This document shows, piece after piece, positions 1 to 8,102 of a DNA stretch of 25,189 nucleotides; the stretch's first letter is position 1, and each line of letters begins with the position of its first letter. Both the position numbers and the translations under genes were made by a program. A model generated the notes under the pieces. It was given only the letters and a program-made list of their open reading frames with translations, searched no databases and was not told where the DNA came from. This DNA is from Collinsella sp. (GTDB lineage Bacteria; Actinomycetota; Coriobacteriia; Coriobacteriales; Coriobacteriaceae), in assembly GCA_022745215.1 (NCBI GenBank), contig JAIIWC010000025.1, positions 1-25,189 of the forward strand, given 5' to 3'.

Positions 1-101
1 GGTGGACGTCCATCCCGAACGCGGTAGAATACTTTGGCATGGGAGCCTCCCAACCTCGTTGCGGCGCGGCTGCGCCTATGGCACTTCAACATCATTGTCG
101 C

Positions 102-141
102 AGCCCCGACCCGCGGTCACGAGCGGGGGCTCCTATCTTTT
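102..141 (+). terminator. Probable intrinsic terminator of an upstream transcript
   Basis: Positions 102-107 (AGCCCC) pair with 126-131 (GGGGCT), and 112-114 pair with 123-125 after a four-base bulge. An interrupted T run (CTATCTTTTTA) follows. It implies that a transcript ends here from a gene or RNA mostly outside the window. The stem is imperfect, so confidence is moderate. Confidence 0.4.
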
Positions 142-274
142 TAGTGCCCTCGGATTGGGTCATAGTGTCTGTAGAGGCGGGCCGCGGGCAATCCGTTCCA
201 ATGTTTCCAAATGAATACGCTGTGAGCCGTGAGAGACGATTCTCCCCGCAAGCACTCTAGTATGCTAAAGTACC

Positions 275-306
275 CAGAAGACCGGCGGAGCTATGCCGGT
301 CTTCTG
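275..306 (+). other. Perfect 12-bp hairpin in the histidine operon leader
   Basis: Positions 275-286 (CAGAAGACCGGC) are exactly complementary to 295-306, with an 8-nt loop. No T run follows (CTCTATGTG), so it is not a textbook terminator. It lies 36 nt before the hisZG start codon and just downstream of a possible -10 box, TATGCT at 261-266, which has no good -35. It could stabilise the 5' end of the mRNA, act in attenuation, or end read-through from upstream. Confidence 0.6.
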
Positions 307-341
307 CTCTATGTGAAACACAGCATGAGGAGGCTCACCAG

Positions 342-2057
342 ATGACGGCCACACCGTGGGGATTCCGGGACATATTGCCCGAGGAGGCTCAGGCGCGCGA
401 GGAGATTGCGCTGACGGTGAAGGGCTGCTTCAGGGAGCATCATTACCTTCCGGTCGAAACGCCGCTGCTCGAGGACAAGGGTTCACTCGAGGAAGGCGGC
501 CGCATCGCGGACACGCCGTTTAAACTTTTTGACGATGATGGCCGTCTGCTGGTGGTCCGTCCCGACAACACATTACCGATCGTGCGTCTGGTCTCGACCC
601 GCATGCGCGCGGCCGACCTGCCCCTGCGCCTGCGCTATGAGGCGCCGGTGGTTCGCGAGTGCCAGCGCAATGCCGGTGGCTCGCGTCAGTTTACGCAGCT
701 GGGCTTTGAGCTTATCGGTGCGGGCGATACCGCGGGCGATGTCGAGATTGTCTCGCTCGTGGCCGAGGCCGTGCGCAAGCTGGCGCTGCCCGATGCGCGC
801 ATTATCGCAGGTAGCGTGCGCCCGTTTAAGGAGCTGCTCGCGGCGTGCGAGGATCGCGAGCTGGCCGCCGAGGCCTTGTGCTGCGTGCACGCCAACGACT
901 TTGTGGGCCTCGATGCCCACGTGGCGGCAAGCGTCGAGTCCGATGGCGTCAAGGCCGCCATTAGCGAGCTGCCGCGTCTGCACGGCGGTGCCGAGGTACT
1001 CGACCGCGTGGACGCGCTGCTGGAGACCGCCGGTATCGTCGCGCCGCTGACGCGCGAGCTGCGTGCCCTGGTCGAGGGCCTGGCACCCGAGGACGCCCAG
1101 GTGCTGTCGTTCGACTTCTCTATCATGAACTCTTTCGATTACTACACGGGCCTGGTCTTTAAGGCCTATGCCGGCGGCTTGCCCGATCCGGTCGGTTCGG
1201 GCGGACGCTATGACTCCATCTTTACCGGCGCATTTGGCGACGGTATCGAGGTGCCGGCGGCGGGCTTCGCCTTTTCGCTCGAGCGCCTGGAGGCCGCGCG
1301 CACTTCGGCCGAGGACGCCGCTTCCGATGGCGATCACGCCGCGGGCCGTGGCGCCGAGGGCCCGCTGCGCATCGCCGTGCCCAAGGGCTCACTCAAGGCC
1401 GATACGCTCGACGTGCTCGAGGCCGCGGGCCTGGACGTCTCTGAGCTGCGTGACCCCGGCCGTCACCTGATCGTGCGCGGCCGCGACACGCGTGCCGGCG
1501 AGGGCACGGTTGGCAATATCGAGTTTGTCATCGTGCGTCCCAGCGATGCGCCTGCCTTTGTGGGTTGCGGTGGTGCCGACTGCGGCATCTGCGGCTGGGA
1601 CTCGCTCATCGAGGCCGACCTCAACTTGCTGCAGCTGGTTGACCTGGGCTATGGCCTGTGCACCTTTATCGAGGCGGAGCCCGCATGGCGCGCCGGTCAG
1701 GCCGAGCGCAACTACGCCCGTCGCGGTTCGCTTCGCGTGGCAACCAAGTACCCGCGCATCGCGAGTGCCTGGTATGCCGAGCGCGGTGTGAACGCCGACA
1801 TCGTTTCGCTGCACGGCAACATCGAGCTGGGACCCATCGTCGGCATGACCGATCGCATCGTGGACATTACCGCCACGGGTGCCACGCTGCGCGACAACGA
1901 CTTGGTCATCACCGGCCGCATCATGGACTGCACGGCCCGCTTCTTTGTCAATCCGGGTGCCGCGCGCCTGGATCCGCGCGTACGCAATCTGGCAGATCGC
2001 CTGGCCGCGGCCGTTAAGGACAAGCATTTTGAGCCCGTCGCGGGCTCGGCACAATAG
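342..2057 (+). CDS. hisZG: HisZ-HisG fusion: ATP phosphoribosyltransferase with its regulatory subunit in one chain
   Basis: This protein should catalyse the first committed step of histidine synthesis, ATP plus PRPP to phosphoribosyl-ATP. The 571 residues fall into two parts. Residues 1 to about 320 are a HisZ domain, a histidyl-tRNA-synthetase-like paralogue, seen in GFRDILPEE at 7-15, RPDNT at 73-77, QLGFELIG at 119-126 and SGGRYD at 286-291. After an Ala/Gly-rich linker (about 320-341), residues 342-560 are a short-form HisG, with RIAVPKGSL at 343-351, the GADCGICGWD stretch at 411-420, ATKYPRI at 467-473 and the PRPP-binding segment DRIVDITATGATL at 504-516. Short HisG normally needs a separate HisZ; here both are fused. 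The start is fixed by GGAGG eight bases upstream. It is the first gene of the operon, and feedback inhibition by histidine through the HisZ half is expected from the family. The fusion is read directly as one uninterrupted frame. Confidence 0.95.
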   Translation: MTATPWGFRDILPEEAQAREEIALTVKGCFREHHYLPVETPLLEDKGSLEEGGRIADTPFKLFDDDGRLLVVRPDNTLPIVRLVSTRMRAADLPLRLRYEAPVVRECQRNAGGSRQFTQLGFELIGAGDTAGDVEIVSLVAEAVRKLALPDARIIAGSVRPFKELLAACEDRELAAEALCCVHANDFVGLDAHVAASVESDGVKAAISELPRLHGGAEVLDRVDALLETAGIVAPLTRELRALVEGLAPEDAQVLSFDFSIMNSFDYYTGLVFKAYAGGLPDPVGSGGRYDSIFTGAFGDGIEVPAAGFAFSLERLEAARTSAEDAASDGDHAAGRGAEGPLRIAVPKGSLKADTLDVLEAAGLDVSELRDPGRHLIVRGRDTRAGEGTVGNIEFVIVRPSDAPAFVGCGGADCGICGWDSLIEADLNLLQLVDLGYGLCTFIEAEPAWRAGQAERNYARRGSLRVATKYPRIASAWYAERGVNADIVSLHGNIELGPIVGMTDRIVDITATGATLRDNDLVITGRIMDCTARFFVNPGAARLDPRVRNLADRLAAAVKDKHFEPVAGSAQ

Positions 2058-2162
2058 CGCGAGCGCGCACGGGCGCCCCAACGTACGGGCTGCGGGTCGA
2101 TTGGCGCCGCCGTCCGGCCTCTCGTTTTTCGAATGCAACCTCGACCGATAGGGGATACCGAT

Positions 2163-3599
2163 ATGAAGACTATCAAGCTTGCTCCCGGTGAGCGTCTCGT
2201 TACCAACCAGCTCAACCGTAAGGGCGTGCTGCCGCAAAACATCGTCGACGCCGCCCGCGATATCGTGGCCAACGTGCGCGCCAACGGTGATGCCGCGGTG
2301 CGCGATTACTGCCAGCGTTTTGACGGTGTTGAGCTGCAGGGCTTCCGTCTGCCGCAAGAGCAGATCGATGCCGCGCTCGAAGGCCTCGACTCGGTCTTTG
2401 TCGCCGCGCTCGAGAAGGCCGCGCGCCAGATTCGCGAGTTCCACCAGCGCGAGGTCGAGCAGAGCTGGTTTACCACGCGTGCGGATGGCACGATACTCGG
2501 CGTTAAGGTGACCCCGCTCGCGGCGGCCGGCATCTACGTGCCGGGCGGTCGTGCGCAGTATCCCTCCACGGTGCTCATGAATGCCGTCCCCGCCAAGGTC
2601 GCCGGCGTCAAGCGCGTGGTCATGGTGACGCCGCCGCAAAAGGACGGCCTGATCAGCCCGTATACGCTTGCCGCGGCAAAGCTCGGCGGCGTGGACGAAA
2701 TCTATATGGTGGGCGGCGCCCAGGCCGTGGCCGCGCTGGCGTACGGCACCGAGACCATTCCGCGTGTCGACAAGATCACCGGCCCGGGCAACGCCTTTGT
2801 TGCCGCCGCCAAGCAGATTGTCTCGGGTGACGTGGGTATCGACATGGTCGCCGGTCCCTCCGAGGTCTGCGTGCTGGCTGACGCCACGGCCAAGCCCATG
2901 GTGGTCGCGGCCGACCTGATGGCGCAGGCCGAGCACGATCCGCTGGCTGCCTGCTACCTGGTGACCTGCGACGAGCAGTTTGCGCGCGAGGTCGAGGCGG
3001 GTATCGACGTTTTGGTGGCGCAGTCGCCGCGTGCCGAGATCACACGCGCCTCGCTCGACAATGAGGGCACCATCGTGGTGGCCGCCGACATGGCTGCCGC
3101 CGTCGAGGCTGTGAACACCGTGGCACCCGAACACCTTGAGCTGCACTGCAAGGACGCGATGGGCCTGCTCGGCGGCATTCGCAACGCCGGAGCCATCTTT
3201 GTGGGCGCTTGGAGTTCCGAGCCGCTCGGCGATTACGTCGCCGGCCCCAACCACACGCTGCCGACCGGCGGTACGGCCATGTTCTCCAACCCGCTTTCGG
3301 TCGAAGAGTTCGTTAAGCGCTCGAGCGTCATTTGCTATACGCCCGAAGGTCTGCTCTCCGACGCTCCTGCTACGCAGCGCCTGGCCGAGGCCGAGGGCCT
3401 GTGGGCACACGCTCTTTCGGCCGCACTGCGCCGCCGCGTGTTGGAGCAGGGCGAGGATGCCGTGAGTGCCGAGTCGCTGGCCGCGGCCGACCTGACCAAG
3501 GTCGCCTGGCCGGGCGACGCCGTGGCGACGGTCGCCGAGGGCGTGGACCTGGCGGCGGCTGCGGGCGAGGATGGCGCCCCGACCGGCAAGGAGGCCTAA
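2163..3599 (+). CDS. hisD: Histidinol dehydrogenase
   Basis: This is the zinc- and NAD-dependent enzyme for the last two oxidations, L-histidinol to L-histidine. The length of 478 residues is slightly above the usual 430-440 because of a short Ala/Gly-rich C-terminal extension. Visible motifs are YVPGG at 125-129, GPGNAFVAAAK at 207-217, GPSEV at 231-235, zinc-ligand candidates Gln255 and His258 in AQAEHDP, the catalytic pair Glu323-His324 in APEHLEL, Asp357 in GDYVAGPNHTLPT, and His416. I chose the ATG at 2163 because AGGGG lies just upstream; an in-frame ATG at 2133 would add ten residues with no ribosome binding site. It follows hisZG after 105 bases and its stop lies one base before hisC. 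Confidence 0.96.
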   Translation: MKTIKLAPGERLVTNQLNRKGVLPQNIVDAARDIVANVRANGDAAVRDYCQRFDGVELQGFRLPQEQIDAALEGLDSVFVAALEKAARQIREFHQREVEQSWFTTRADGTILGVKVTPLAAAGIYVPGGRAQYPSTVLMNAVPAKVAGVKRVVMVTPPQKDGLISPYTLAAAKLGGVDEIYMVGGAQAVAALAYGTETIPRVDKITGPGNAFVAAAKQIVSGDVGIDMVAGPSEVCVLADATAKPMVVAADLMAQAEHDPLAACYLVTCDEQFAREVEAGIDVLVAQSPRAEITRASLDNEGTIVVAADMAAAVEAVNTVAPEHLELHCKDAMGLLGGIRNAGAIFVGAWSSEPLGDYVAGPNHTLPTGGTAMFSNPLSVEEFVKRSSVICYTPEGLLSDAPATQRLAEAEGLWAHALSAALRRRVLEQGEDAVSAESLAAADLTKVAWPGDAVATVAEGVDLAAAAGEDGAPTGKEA

Positions 3600-3600
3600 T

Positions 3601-4716
3601 ATGGCCGAGCTGACGCCTCGCATGAAGGAGCTCGTCCAGCCCTATCTGGCCGGTATTGAGCCCTACGATCCCAACTTTACGCCCACGCGCATCAACCTTT
3701 CGGCCAACGAGAACACCTATCCCGTGCCGGCCGGCATGCGCGAGGCGGTCGACGCCGCCCTGGCTGCCACGCCGCTCAACCGCTATCCCGATCCCATGTC
3801 CAACGACCTGCGCGACGAGCTAGCCGCCTGGCATGGCGTGACGCGCGAGAATATCTGCGTGGGCAACGGTGGCGACGAACTGCTCTATAACTACCTGCTG
3901 GCGTTTGGCGGCGCGGGGCGGACTCTGCTCAACTGCCCGCCGTGCTTTAGCGAGTATGCGTTCTTTGCATCGCTCTGTCAGACCGATGTGCGCGACGTGT
4001 GGCGCGATCCCGCGACCTTTGAGCTCGACCAGGCAGCTGTGCTCGCGGCCGCACCCGGGTGCAACCTTGCGATCGTGACCTCGCCCAACAATCCCACGGG
4101 CGACGTGGCGCCGCTCGACTTTGTCGCGGCCCTGTGCGATGCGTGCCCCGGCATGGTGATGGTCGACGAGGCCTACGTGGAGTTTGCCGACGATTCGTTT
4201 GGCGCGACAACCACGGCGCAAGGCCTTATCGCCGAGCATCCCAACCTGGTGATTCTGCATACGCTGTCCAAGGCGTTTGGCGCCGCCGGCACGCGTCTGG
4301 GCTATGTGATCGCGGCGCCCGAGGTCATCGATGTGTTCGCGGCGATTCGCCAGATCTATTCGGTCAACGTGCTGAGCCAGGCCGCAGCGCTTGCCTGCGT
4401 GCGTGCCCGCGATGCATACGCGCCCGTGGTGGCGCAGGTTGCATCCGAGCGCGAGCGCGAGCTGTGCGCCCTACGCGCAATGGCTGCCGAGGGCCTGCCC
4501 GTGGAGGTATGGCCGAGCGCGGCGAATTTTGTGCTCGCGCGCACGCCGCATGCCACGCGCGTGCGCGAGCGTCTGCGCGACGAGTATTCAATTTTGGTGC
4601 GCGACTTTAGCTACGCGCCGGGGCTCGCGGACTGTCTACGCATTACCGTGGGTACCCCGCAGGAAAACGACGAGGTGCTGGCCGCGTTTGCCGCGCTGGT
4701 GAAGGAGGAGATGTAG
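3601..4716 (+). CDS. hisC: Histidinol-phosphate aminotransferase
   Basis: This PLP-dependent class I/II aminotransferase converts imidazole-acetol phosphate and glutamate to histidinol phosphate. It has 371 residues, normal for the family. Seen are the N-terminal LSANENTYPVP segment at 33-43, RYPDP at 61-65, GNGGDELL at 88-95, SPNNPTG at 161-167, DEAYVEF at 189-195 and the PLP lysine Lys224 in HTLSKAFGAAG. An ATG ten codons earlier (3571) lies inside hisD and has no ribosome site, whereas AAGGAGG precedes 3601. The stop codon abuts the hisB start with no gap, so the two are probably translationally coupled. Confidence 0.96.
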   Translation: MAELTPRMKELVQPYLAGIEPYDPNFTPTRINLSANENTYPVPAGMREAVDAALAATPLNRYPDPMSNDLRDELAAWHGVTRENICVGNGGDELLYNYLLAFGGAGRTLLNCPPCFSEYAFFASLCQTDVRDVWRDPATFELDQAAVLAAAPGCNLAIVTSPNNPTGDVAPLDFVAALCDACPGMVMVDEAYVEFADDSFGATTTAQGLIAEHPNLVILHTLSKAFGAAGTRLGYVIAAPEVIDVFAAIRQIYSVNVLSQAAALACVRARDAYAPVVAQVASERERELCALRAMAAEGLPVEVWPSAANFVLARTPHATRVRERLRDEYSILVRDFSYAPGLADCLRITVGTPQENDEVLAAFAALVKEEM

Positions 4717-5304
4717 ATGGACCGCTATGCCGAGGTAACCCGCAAAACGGGCGAGACCGACATTGTCGTAAAGCTCGATCTGGACGGATCCGGCGTGTGT
4801 GATATCTCGACCGGCGTGCCGTTTTTCGACCACATGCTCAACGCTTTTGGCCGCCATGGTCTGTTCGATCTGACGGTGCACGCGGTGGGCGACGTCGAGG
4901 TCGATGCGCATCACACCGTCGAGGACACGGGTATTGTGCTGGGCGAGGCGTTTTGCCAGGCGCTGGGCGACAAGGCGGGCATTACGCGCTTTGCCGACGC
5001 GGCGATCGCGATGGACGAGACGCTCGTGATGGCCGCCGTTGACATCTCGGGCCGCGGGCAGGCCTACTGCGAGCTGCCCGTGCCGACCGAGCGCGTGGGC
5101 AACTTTGATACCGAGCTGGCCGTTGAGTTCTTCTACGCCTTTGCGCGCGACGCCAAGCTCACGTTGCACGTGCGCGAGCTGGCGGGCGGTAACTCGCATC
5201 ACATTATCGAGGCCGCCTTTAAGGCCGTGGGCCGCACGATGCGCCACGCCTGCGAGCTCGATCCCCGCGTGCAGGGCATCCCCAGCACCAAGGGCTCACT
5301 GTAA
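4717..5304 (+). CDS. hisB: Imidazoleglycerol-phosphate dehydratase
   Basis: This enzyme dehydrates imidazole-glycerol phosphate to imidazole-acetol phosphate at a manganese centre. The 195 residues match the monofunctional form. There is no N-terminal HAD phosphatase domain as in the E. coli bifunctional HisB, so another histidinol-phosphatase is needed; the PHP gene at 8687-9598 fits that role. Visible are FFDHML at 36-41, the metal-binding AHHTVEDTG at 64-72 and the second repeat SHHIIEAAFKA near residue 167. GGAGG lies seven bases before the start codon, inside the end of hisC. An 80-base gap containing a hairpin follows before hisH. Confidence 0.96.
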   Translation: MDRYAEVTRKTGETDIVVKLDLDGSGVCDISTGVPFFDHMLNAFGRHGLFDLTVHAVGDVEVDAHHTVEDTGIVLGEAFCQALGDKAGITRFADAAIAMDETLVMAAVDISGRGQAYCELPVPTERVGNFDTELAVEFFYAFARDAKLTLHVRELAGGNSHHIIEAAFKAVGRTMRHACELDPRVQGIPSTKGSL

Positions 5305-5317
5305 CCGCCACATAGGT

Positions 5318-5358
5318 AAAACCACTACGAAGGTGCCTGTCCCCTTTGTGGTGGTTTT
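5318..5358 (+). repeat. Intergenic hairpin with a GTCCCC core in the loop
   Basis: Positions 5318-5328 (AAAACCACTAC) pair with 5348-5358 (GTGGTGGTTTT), an 11-bp stem with one G-U pair. The 19-nt loop holds GGTGCCTGTCCCC. The stem ends in four T residues, so it could weaken transcription between hisB and hisH, but no T run follows. The loop resembles the core of other repeats in this window. Confidence 0.6.
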
Positions 5359-5384
5359 CGGACAAGATGAGGAGGAGGGGTCGC

Positions 5385-6086
5385 GTGGGCGAACCGAAGA
5401 TCGTGGTGGTCGACTACCACAAGGGCAACTTGTCGAGCGTCGTGCGCGGGCTTGCGCGCGCCGGTGCCGCTGCCTGCACGTCGGACGACCCGGAGCAGAT
5501 CCGCCGCGCCGACGGCCTGGTCATCCCGGGCGTGGGCGCGTTCTATGACGCGATCGCCTTTATGCGCCAGAGCGGCGAGGAGGCGGCCGTGCTCGATGCC
5601 GTCGCCGCCGGAACTCCGCTGCTCGGCATCTGCCTGGGCCTTCAGCTCTTTTTTGAGCGCGGCAACGAGGGCGTGCCTGCGGACGAGGGCATGGCTGCAG
5701 ACGGCAGCGCCCCCGAGCAGGCTGGCGGTCCCTGGGTCAATGGCCTGGGCATCATGCGCGGTTCGTGTGCGCGCTTGGAGTCGAGCCGCCTGAAGGTGCC
5801 GCACGTGGGCTGGGATCAGGTGCACATGACGCCCGCCGGCGCGGCCGATCCGTTGCTTGCCGGTTTTGCCGAGGGTGCCAACATGTACTTCACCCACAGC
5901 TACGCGGTGGCAGGCGATGCCGATGCCGCTGATGTTTTGGCGCGCACGCACTATACGCGGAGTTTCCCGTGCATCGTGCATCACGGCAACGTGTGGGGCT
6001 GTCAGTTCCATCCCGAGAAATCCTCCGCGCTTGGTCAGCGCATTCTTAAGAACTTCGTCAACATCGTCGAGGAGGCCGGCCGATGA
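5385..6086 (+). CDS. hisH: Imidazole glycerol phosphate synthase, glutaminase subunit
   Basis: This class I glutamine amidotransferase makes ammonia for HisF. I take the GTG at 5385 as the start because the GGAGGAGGGG ribosome site lies just before it; ATGs at 5346 and 5367 lie upstream of that site. This gives 233 residues, beginning with the typical KIVVVDYHKGNL. Visible are PGVGAF at 48-53, the nucleophile Cys83 in GICLGLQ and the catalytic His209 and Glu211 in CQFHPEKSS. Residues about 96-117 form an acidic, Ala/Gly-rich insertion that explains the length above the usual 200-210. The last four bases overlap the hisA start (ATGA). Confidence 0.95.
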   Translation: MGEPKIVVVDYHKGNLSSVVRGLARAGAAACTSDDPEQIRRADGLVIPGVGAFYDAIAFMRQSGEEAAVLDAVAAGTPLLGICLGLQLFFERGNEGVPADEGMAADGSAPEQAGGPWVNGLGIMRGSCARLESSRLKVPHVGWDQVHMTPAGAADPLLAGFAEGANMYFTHSYAVAGDADAADVLARTHYTRSFPCIVHHGNVWGCQFHPEKSSALGQRILKNFVNIVEEAGR

Positions 6087-6826
6087 TCCTGTTTCCCGCA
6101 ATCGATCTGATCGGCGGCAAGGTTGTGCGCCTGGAGCGCGGCGACCGCAGCCGCTGCAAGGTATATTCCGACGACCCCGTCGCCGTCGCCCGCTCGTTTG
6201 CCGAGCAGGGCGCGAACTGGGTGCATGTCGTCGACCTGTCCGCTGCCTTTGGCGAGGACGAGGACGCGTGCGCTGCCAACTCGGCGGCGATTAAGGCTAT
6301 CTGCGGCGTCGACGGCCTGTCGGTGGACGTGGGCGGCGGTGTCCGCTCGCTCGCGCGCATCGACGAGCTGGCCGGCTATGGTGCTCGCCGCATTGCGCTG
6401 GGCACCGTGCTGGTGACCGAGCCGGGTTTTGCCGAGGTGGCAGCCCAAGGCTTTGGCGAGCTGTTGGTGGCAGATATTGCCGCGCGCGACGGCCAGGTCA
6501 AGGTGAATGGCTGGCGCGACGGCGCGGGCGTGGCGCTCGACGATGCCGTGGCGCAGCTTTCCGAGCTGGGCTTTAAGCATCTGGTGTATACCGACATCGC
6601 GCGCGATGGCATGCAGACGGGCATCGATGTGGCGGTGTATCGCCATGTGGCCGAGGTCGCGGGATTTCCCGTCGTGGCTTCGGGCGGCATCTCGACGCTC
6701 GACGACATCCGCGCGCTGGCCGCGGTGGGCGAGGGCGCGATTGAAGGTGCCATCACCGGCCGTGCGCTCTACGAGGGCAACTTTACGCTGGTACAGGCGT
6801 TGGCCGCCGCCCGAGGGGAGGAGTAG
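6083..6826 (+). CDS. hisA: ProFAR isomerase (phosphoribosylformimino-AICAR-phosphate isomerase)
   Basis: This TIM-barrel isomerase converts ProFAR to PRFAR. The 247 residues are the family length. The catalytic pair is visible as Asp8 in FPAIDLIGGKVVRL and Asp171 in YTDIARDGMQTG, along with phosphate-binding loops VGGGVRS at 83-89 and ASGGIS in the second half. In many actinobacteria this enzyme (PriA) also does the TrpF reaction; the sequence alone does not tell me whether this one is bifunctional. It overlaps hisH by four bases and is followed three bases later by hisF. Confidence 0.94.
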   Translation: MILFPAIDLIGGKVVRLERGDRSRCKVYSDDPVAVARSFAEQGANWVHVVDLSAAFGEDEDACAANSAAIKAICGVDGLSVDVGGGVRSLARIDELAGYGARRIALGTVLVTEPGFAEVAAQGFGELLVADIAARDGQVKVNGWRDGAGVALDDAVAQLSELGFKHLVYTDIARDGMQTGIDVAVYRHVAEVAGFPVVASGGISTLDDIRALAAVGEGAIEGAITGRALYEGNFTLVQALAAARGEE

Positions 6827-6829
6827 CCC

Positions 6830-7612
6830 ATGCTTACCAAGCGCGTGATTCCCTGTCTAGACGTCAAGGACGGCCGTGTGGTCAAGGGCGTCAACTTTGT
6901 GAGCCTGCGCGATGCGGGCGATCCGGTGGAGCTTGCCCGTGCCTACGACCGCGAGGGTGCAGACGAGGTCGTCTTCCTGGACATTACCGCCACGAGCGAC
7001 AACCGCGCGACGACCATCGAGATGGCGGCGCACGCGGCCGAGGAGCTCGCTATTCCCTATACCGTGGGCGGCGGTTTCCGCAACCTGGCGGGCATGCGAA
7101 CCATGGTGGCGGCCGGTGCCGACAAGGTATCGCTCAACTCTGCCGCCGTGCGCGACCCGTCGCTGATTAGCCAGGCTGCTGCGGCGTTTGGCAGCCAGGC
7201 CGTGGTCGTGGCGATCGATGCCAAGCGCGTCGGCCTGCCTGGGCAGCCGGATGCCGACAAGTGGGAGGTTTTTACCGCAGGAGGCCGCAACGCCACGGGT
7301 ATCGATGCGGTGGCATGGGCCGAGGAGGCGGCTCGTCGCGGCGCCGGCGAGATTCTGCTGACCAGCATGGACCGCGACGGCACCAAGGCCGGCTTTGACC
7401 TGGCGCTCACCCGCGCCGTGGCGCGCGCGGTGCCAATCCCCGTCATCGCGAGCGGCGGCGTGGGCACGCTCGAGCATTTTGCCGAGGGTGTGATCGAGGG
7501 CGAAGCCGACGCCGTACTGGCGGCCAGCGTCTTTCACTTTGGAACCTTCAGCATTCGCCAGGTGAAGGAGTATATGGCCTCGCAGGGCATCCCTGTGAGG
7601 CTGGACTTCTAG
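6830..7612 (+). CDS. hisF: Imidazole glycerol phosphate synthase, cyclase subunit
   Basis: This TIM-barrel cyclase combines PRFAR with ammonia from HisH, giving imidazole-glycerol phosphate and AICAR. It has 260 residues. It opens with the classic KRVIPCLDVKDGRVVKG; Asp11 and Asp130 (VVAIDAKR) are the expected catalytic acids, and TSMDRDGTKAGFD at 178-190 and ASGGVG are present. GAGGAG overlapping the hisA stop serves as its ribosome site. After hisF comes the longest gap of the operon (148 bases), holding a complex hairpin. Confidence 0.96.
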   Translation: MLTKRVIPCLDVKDGRVVKGVNFVSLRDAGDPVELARAYDREGADEVVFLDITATSDNRATTIEMAAHAAEELAIPYTVGGGFRNLAGMRTMVAAGADKVSLNSAAVRDPSLISQAAAAFGSQAVVVAIDAKRVGLPGQPDADKWEVFTAGGRNATGIDAVAWAEEAARRGAGEILLTSMDRDGTKAGFDLALTRAVARAVPIPVIASGGVGTLEHFAEGVIEGEADAVLAASVFHFGTFSIRQVKEYMASQGIPVRLDF

Positions 7613-7625
7613 CGCTGCGGCTTGC

Positions 7626-7711
7626 CCAGGCACCGCATCTTGCCGCTCAAACCGTCGCTCGCGTACCAAAGTACGCGTCGCTCCTCTTTCGCGGCAACCT
7701 GCGGCACCTGG
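7626..7711 (+). repeat. Nested 86-nt hairpin between hisF and hisI
   Basis: Three nested inverted repeats share one axis. CCAGG-CA-CCGCA at 7626-7637 faces TGCGG-CA-CCTGG at 7700-7711. TTGCCGC at 7640-7646 faces GCGGCAA at 7691-7697. GCGTAC at 7661-7666 faces GTACGC at 7671-7676. No T run follows, so it is unlikely to be a simple terminator. It may be an RNA processing or stability element, or a mobile repeat. Confidence 0.6.
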
Positions 7712-7760
7712 ACAACCCTCGCCGACCTGTGGGGCTTACTGTTATTACTTGGGAGAAATG

Positions 7761-8102
7761 ATGACTGAGGTAGTAGAAGCTGCTGATCTTAAATACGACG
7801 CCCACGGGCTGATTCCTTGTGTGGTTCAGCAATATGACACCGGCGAGGTGCTTATGGTTGCTTGGATGAACGAGGAATCGGTGGGGCTTACGCTCAAGAC
7901 CGGGACCACGTGGTTTTGGAGTCGCAGCCGTCAGGAGCTCTGGAACAAGGGCGCGACGAGTGGCAACATGCAGGAGGTCAAGGAGCTCTGGGCCGACTGC
8001 GATAGCGATACGCTGCTGGTCAAGGTCGACTCGCCGGGCCCGGCCTGCCATACCGGCAACCGTACCTGCTTCTTTAAGCGCGTGGAAGGGGGAGTGCGAT
8101 GA
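7761..8102 (+). CDS. hisI: Phosphoribosyl-AMP cyclohydrolase
   Basis: This zinc enzyme opens the adenine ring of phosphoribosyl-AMP, the third step of the pathway. It is the monofunctional form (113 residues); the HisE activity is encoded separately two genes later. The signature runs through VAWMNEES, TTWFWSRSRQELWNKG, the metal-binding DCDSDTLL, and ACHTGNRTCFF with its two zinc cysteines. Two ATGs lie side by side at 7758 and 7761; I use the second because GGGAG lies five bases before it. The stop overlaps the next gene as ATGA. Confidence 0.95.
   Translation: MTEVVEAADLKYDAHGLIPCVVQQYDTGEVLMVAWMNEESVGLTLKTGTTWFWSRSRQELWNKGATSGNMQEVKELWADCDSDTLLVKVDSPGPACHTGNRTCFFKRVEGGVR

Noticed and set aside
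39..341. A histidine leader peptide or T-box attenuator before hisZG
   Set aside because: Only two adjacent His codons (CAT CAT) occur, and no T-box sequence or terminator with a T run precedes hisZG.
1389..3623. A 744-codon open frame on the minus strand opposite hisZG and hisD
   Set aside because: Its composition (His, Arg and Gly rich, no motifs) is what the reverse strand of GC-rich genes gives; the opposite strand has two complete enzymes.
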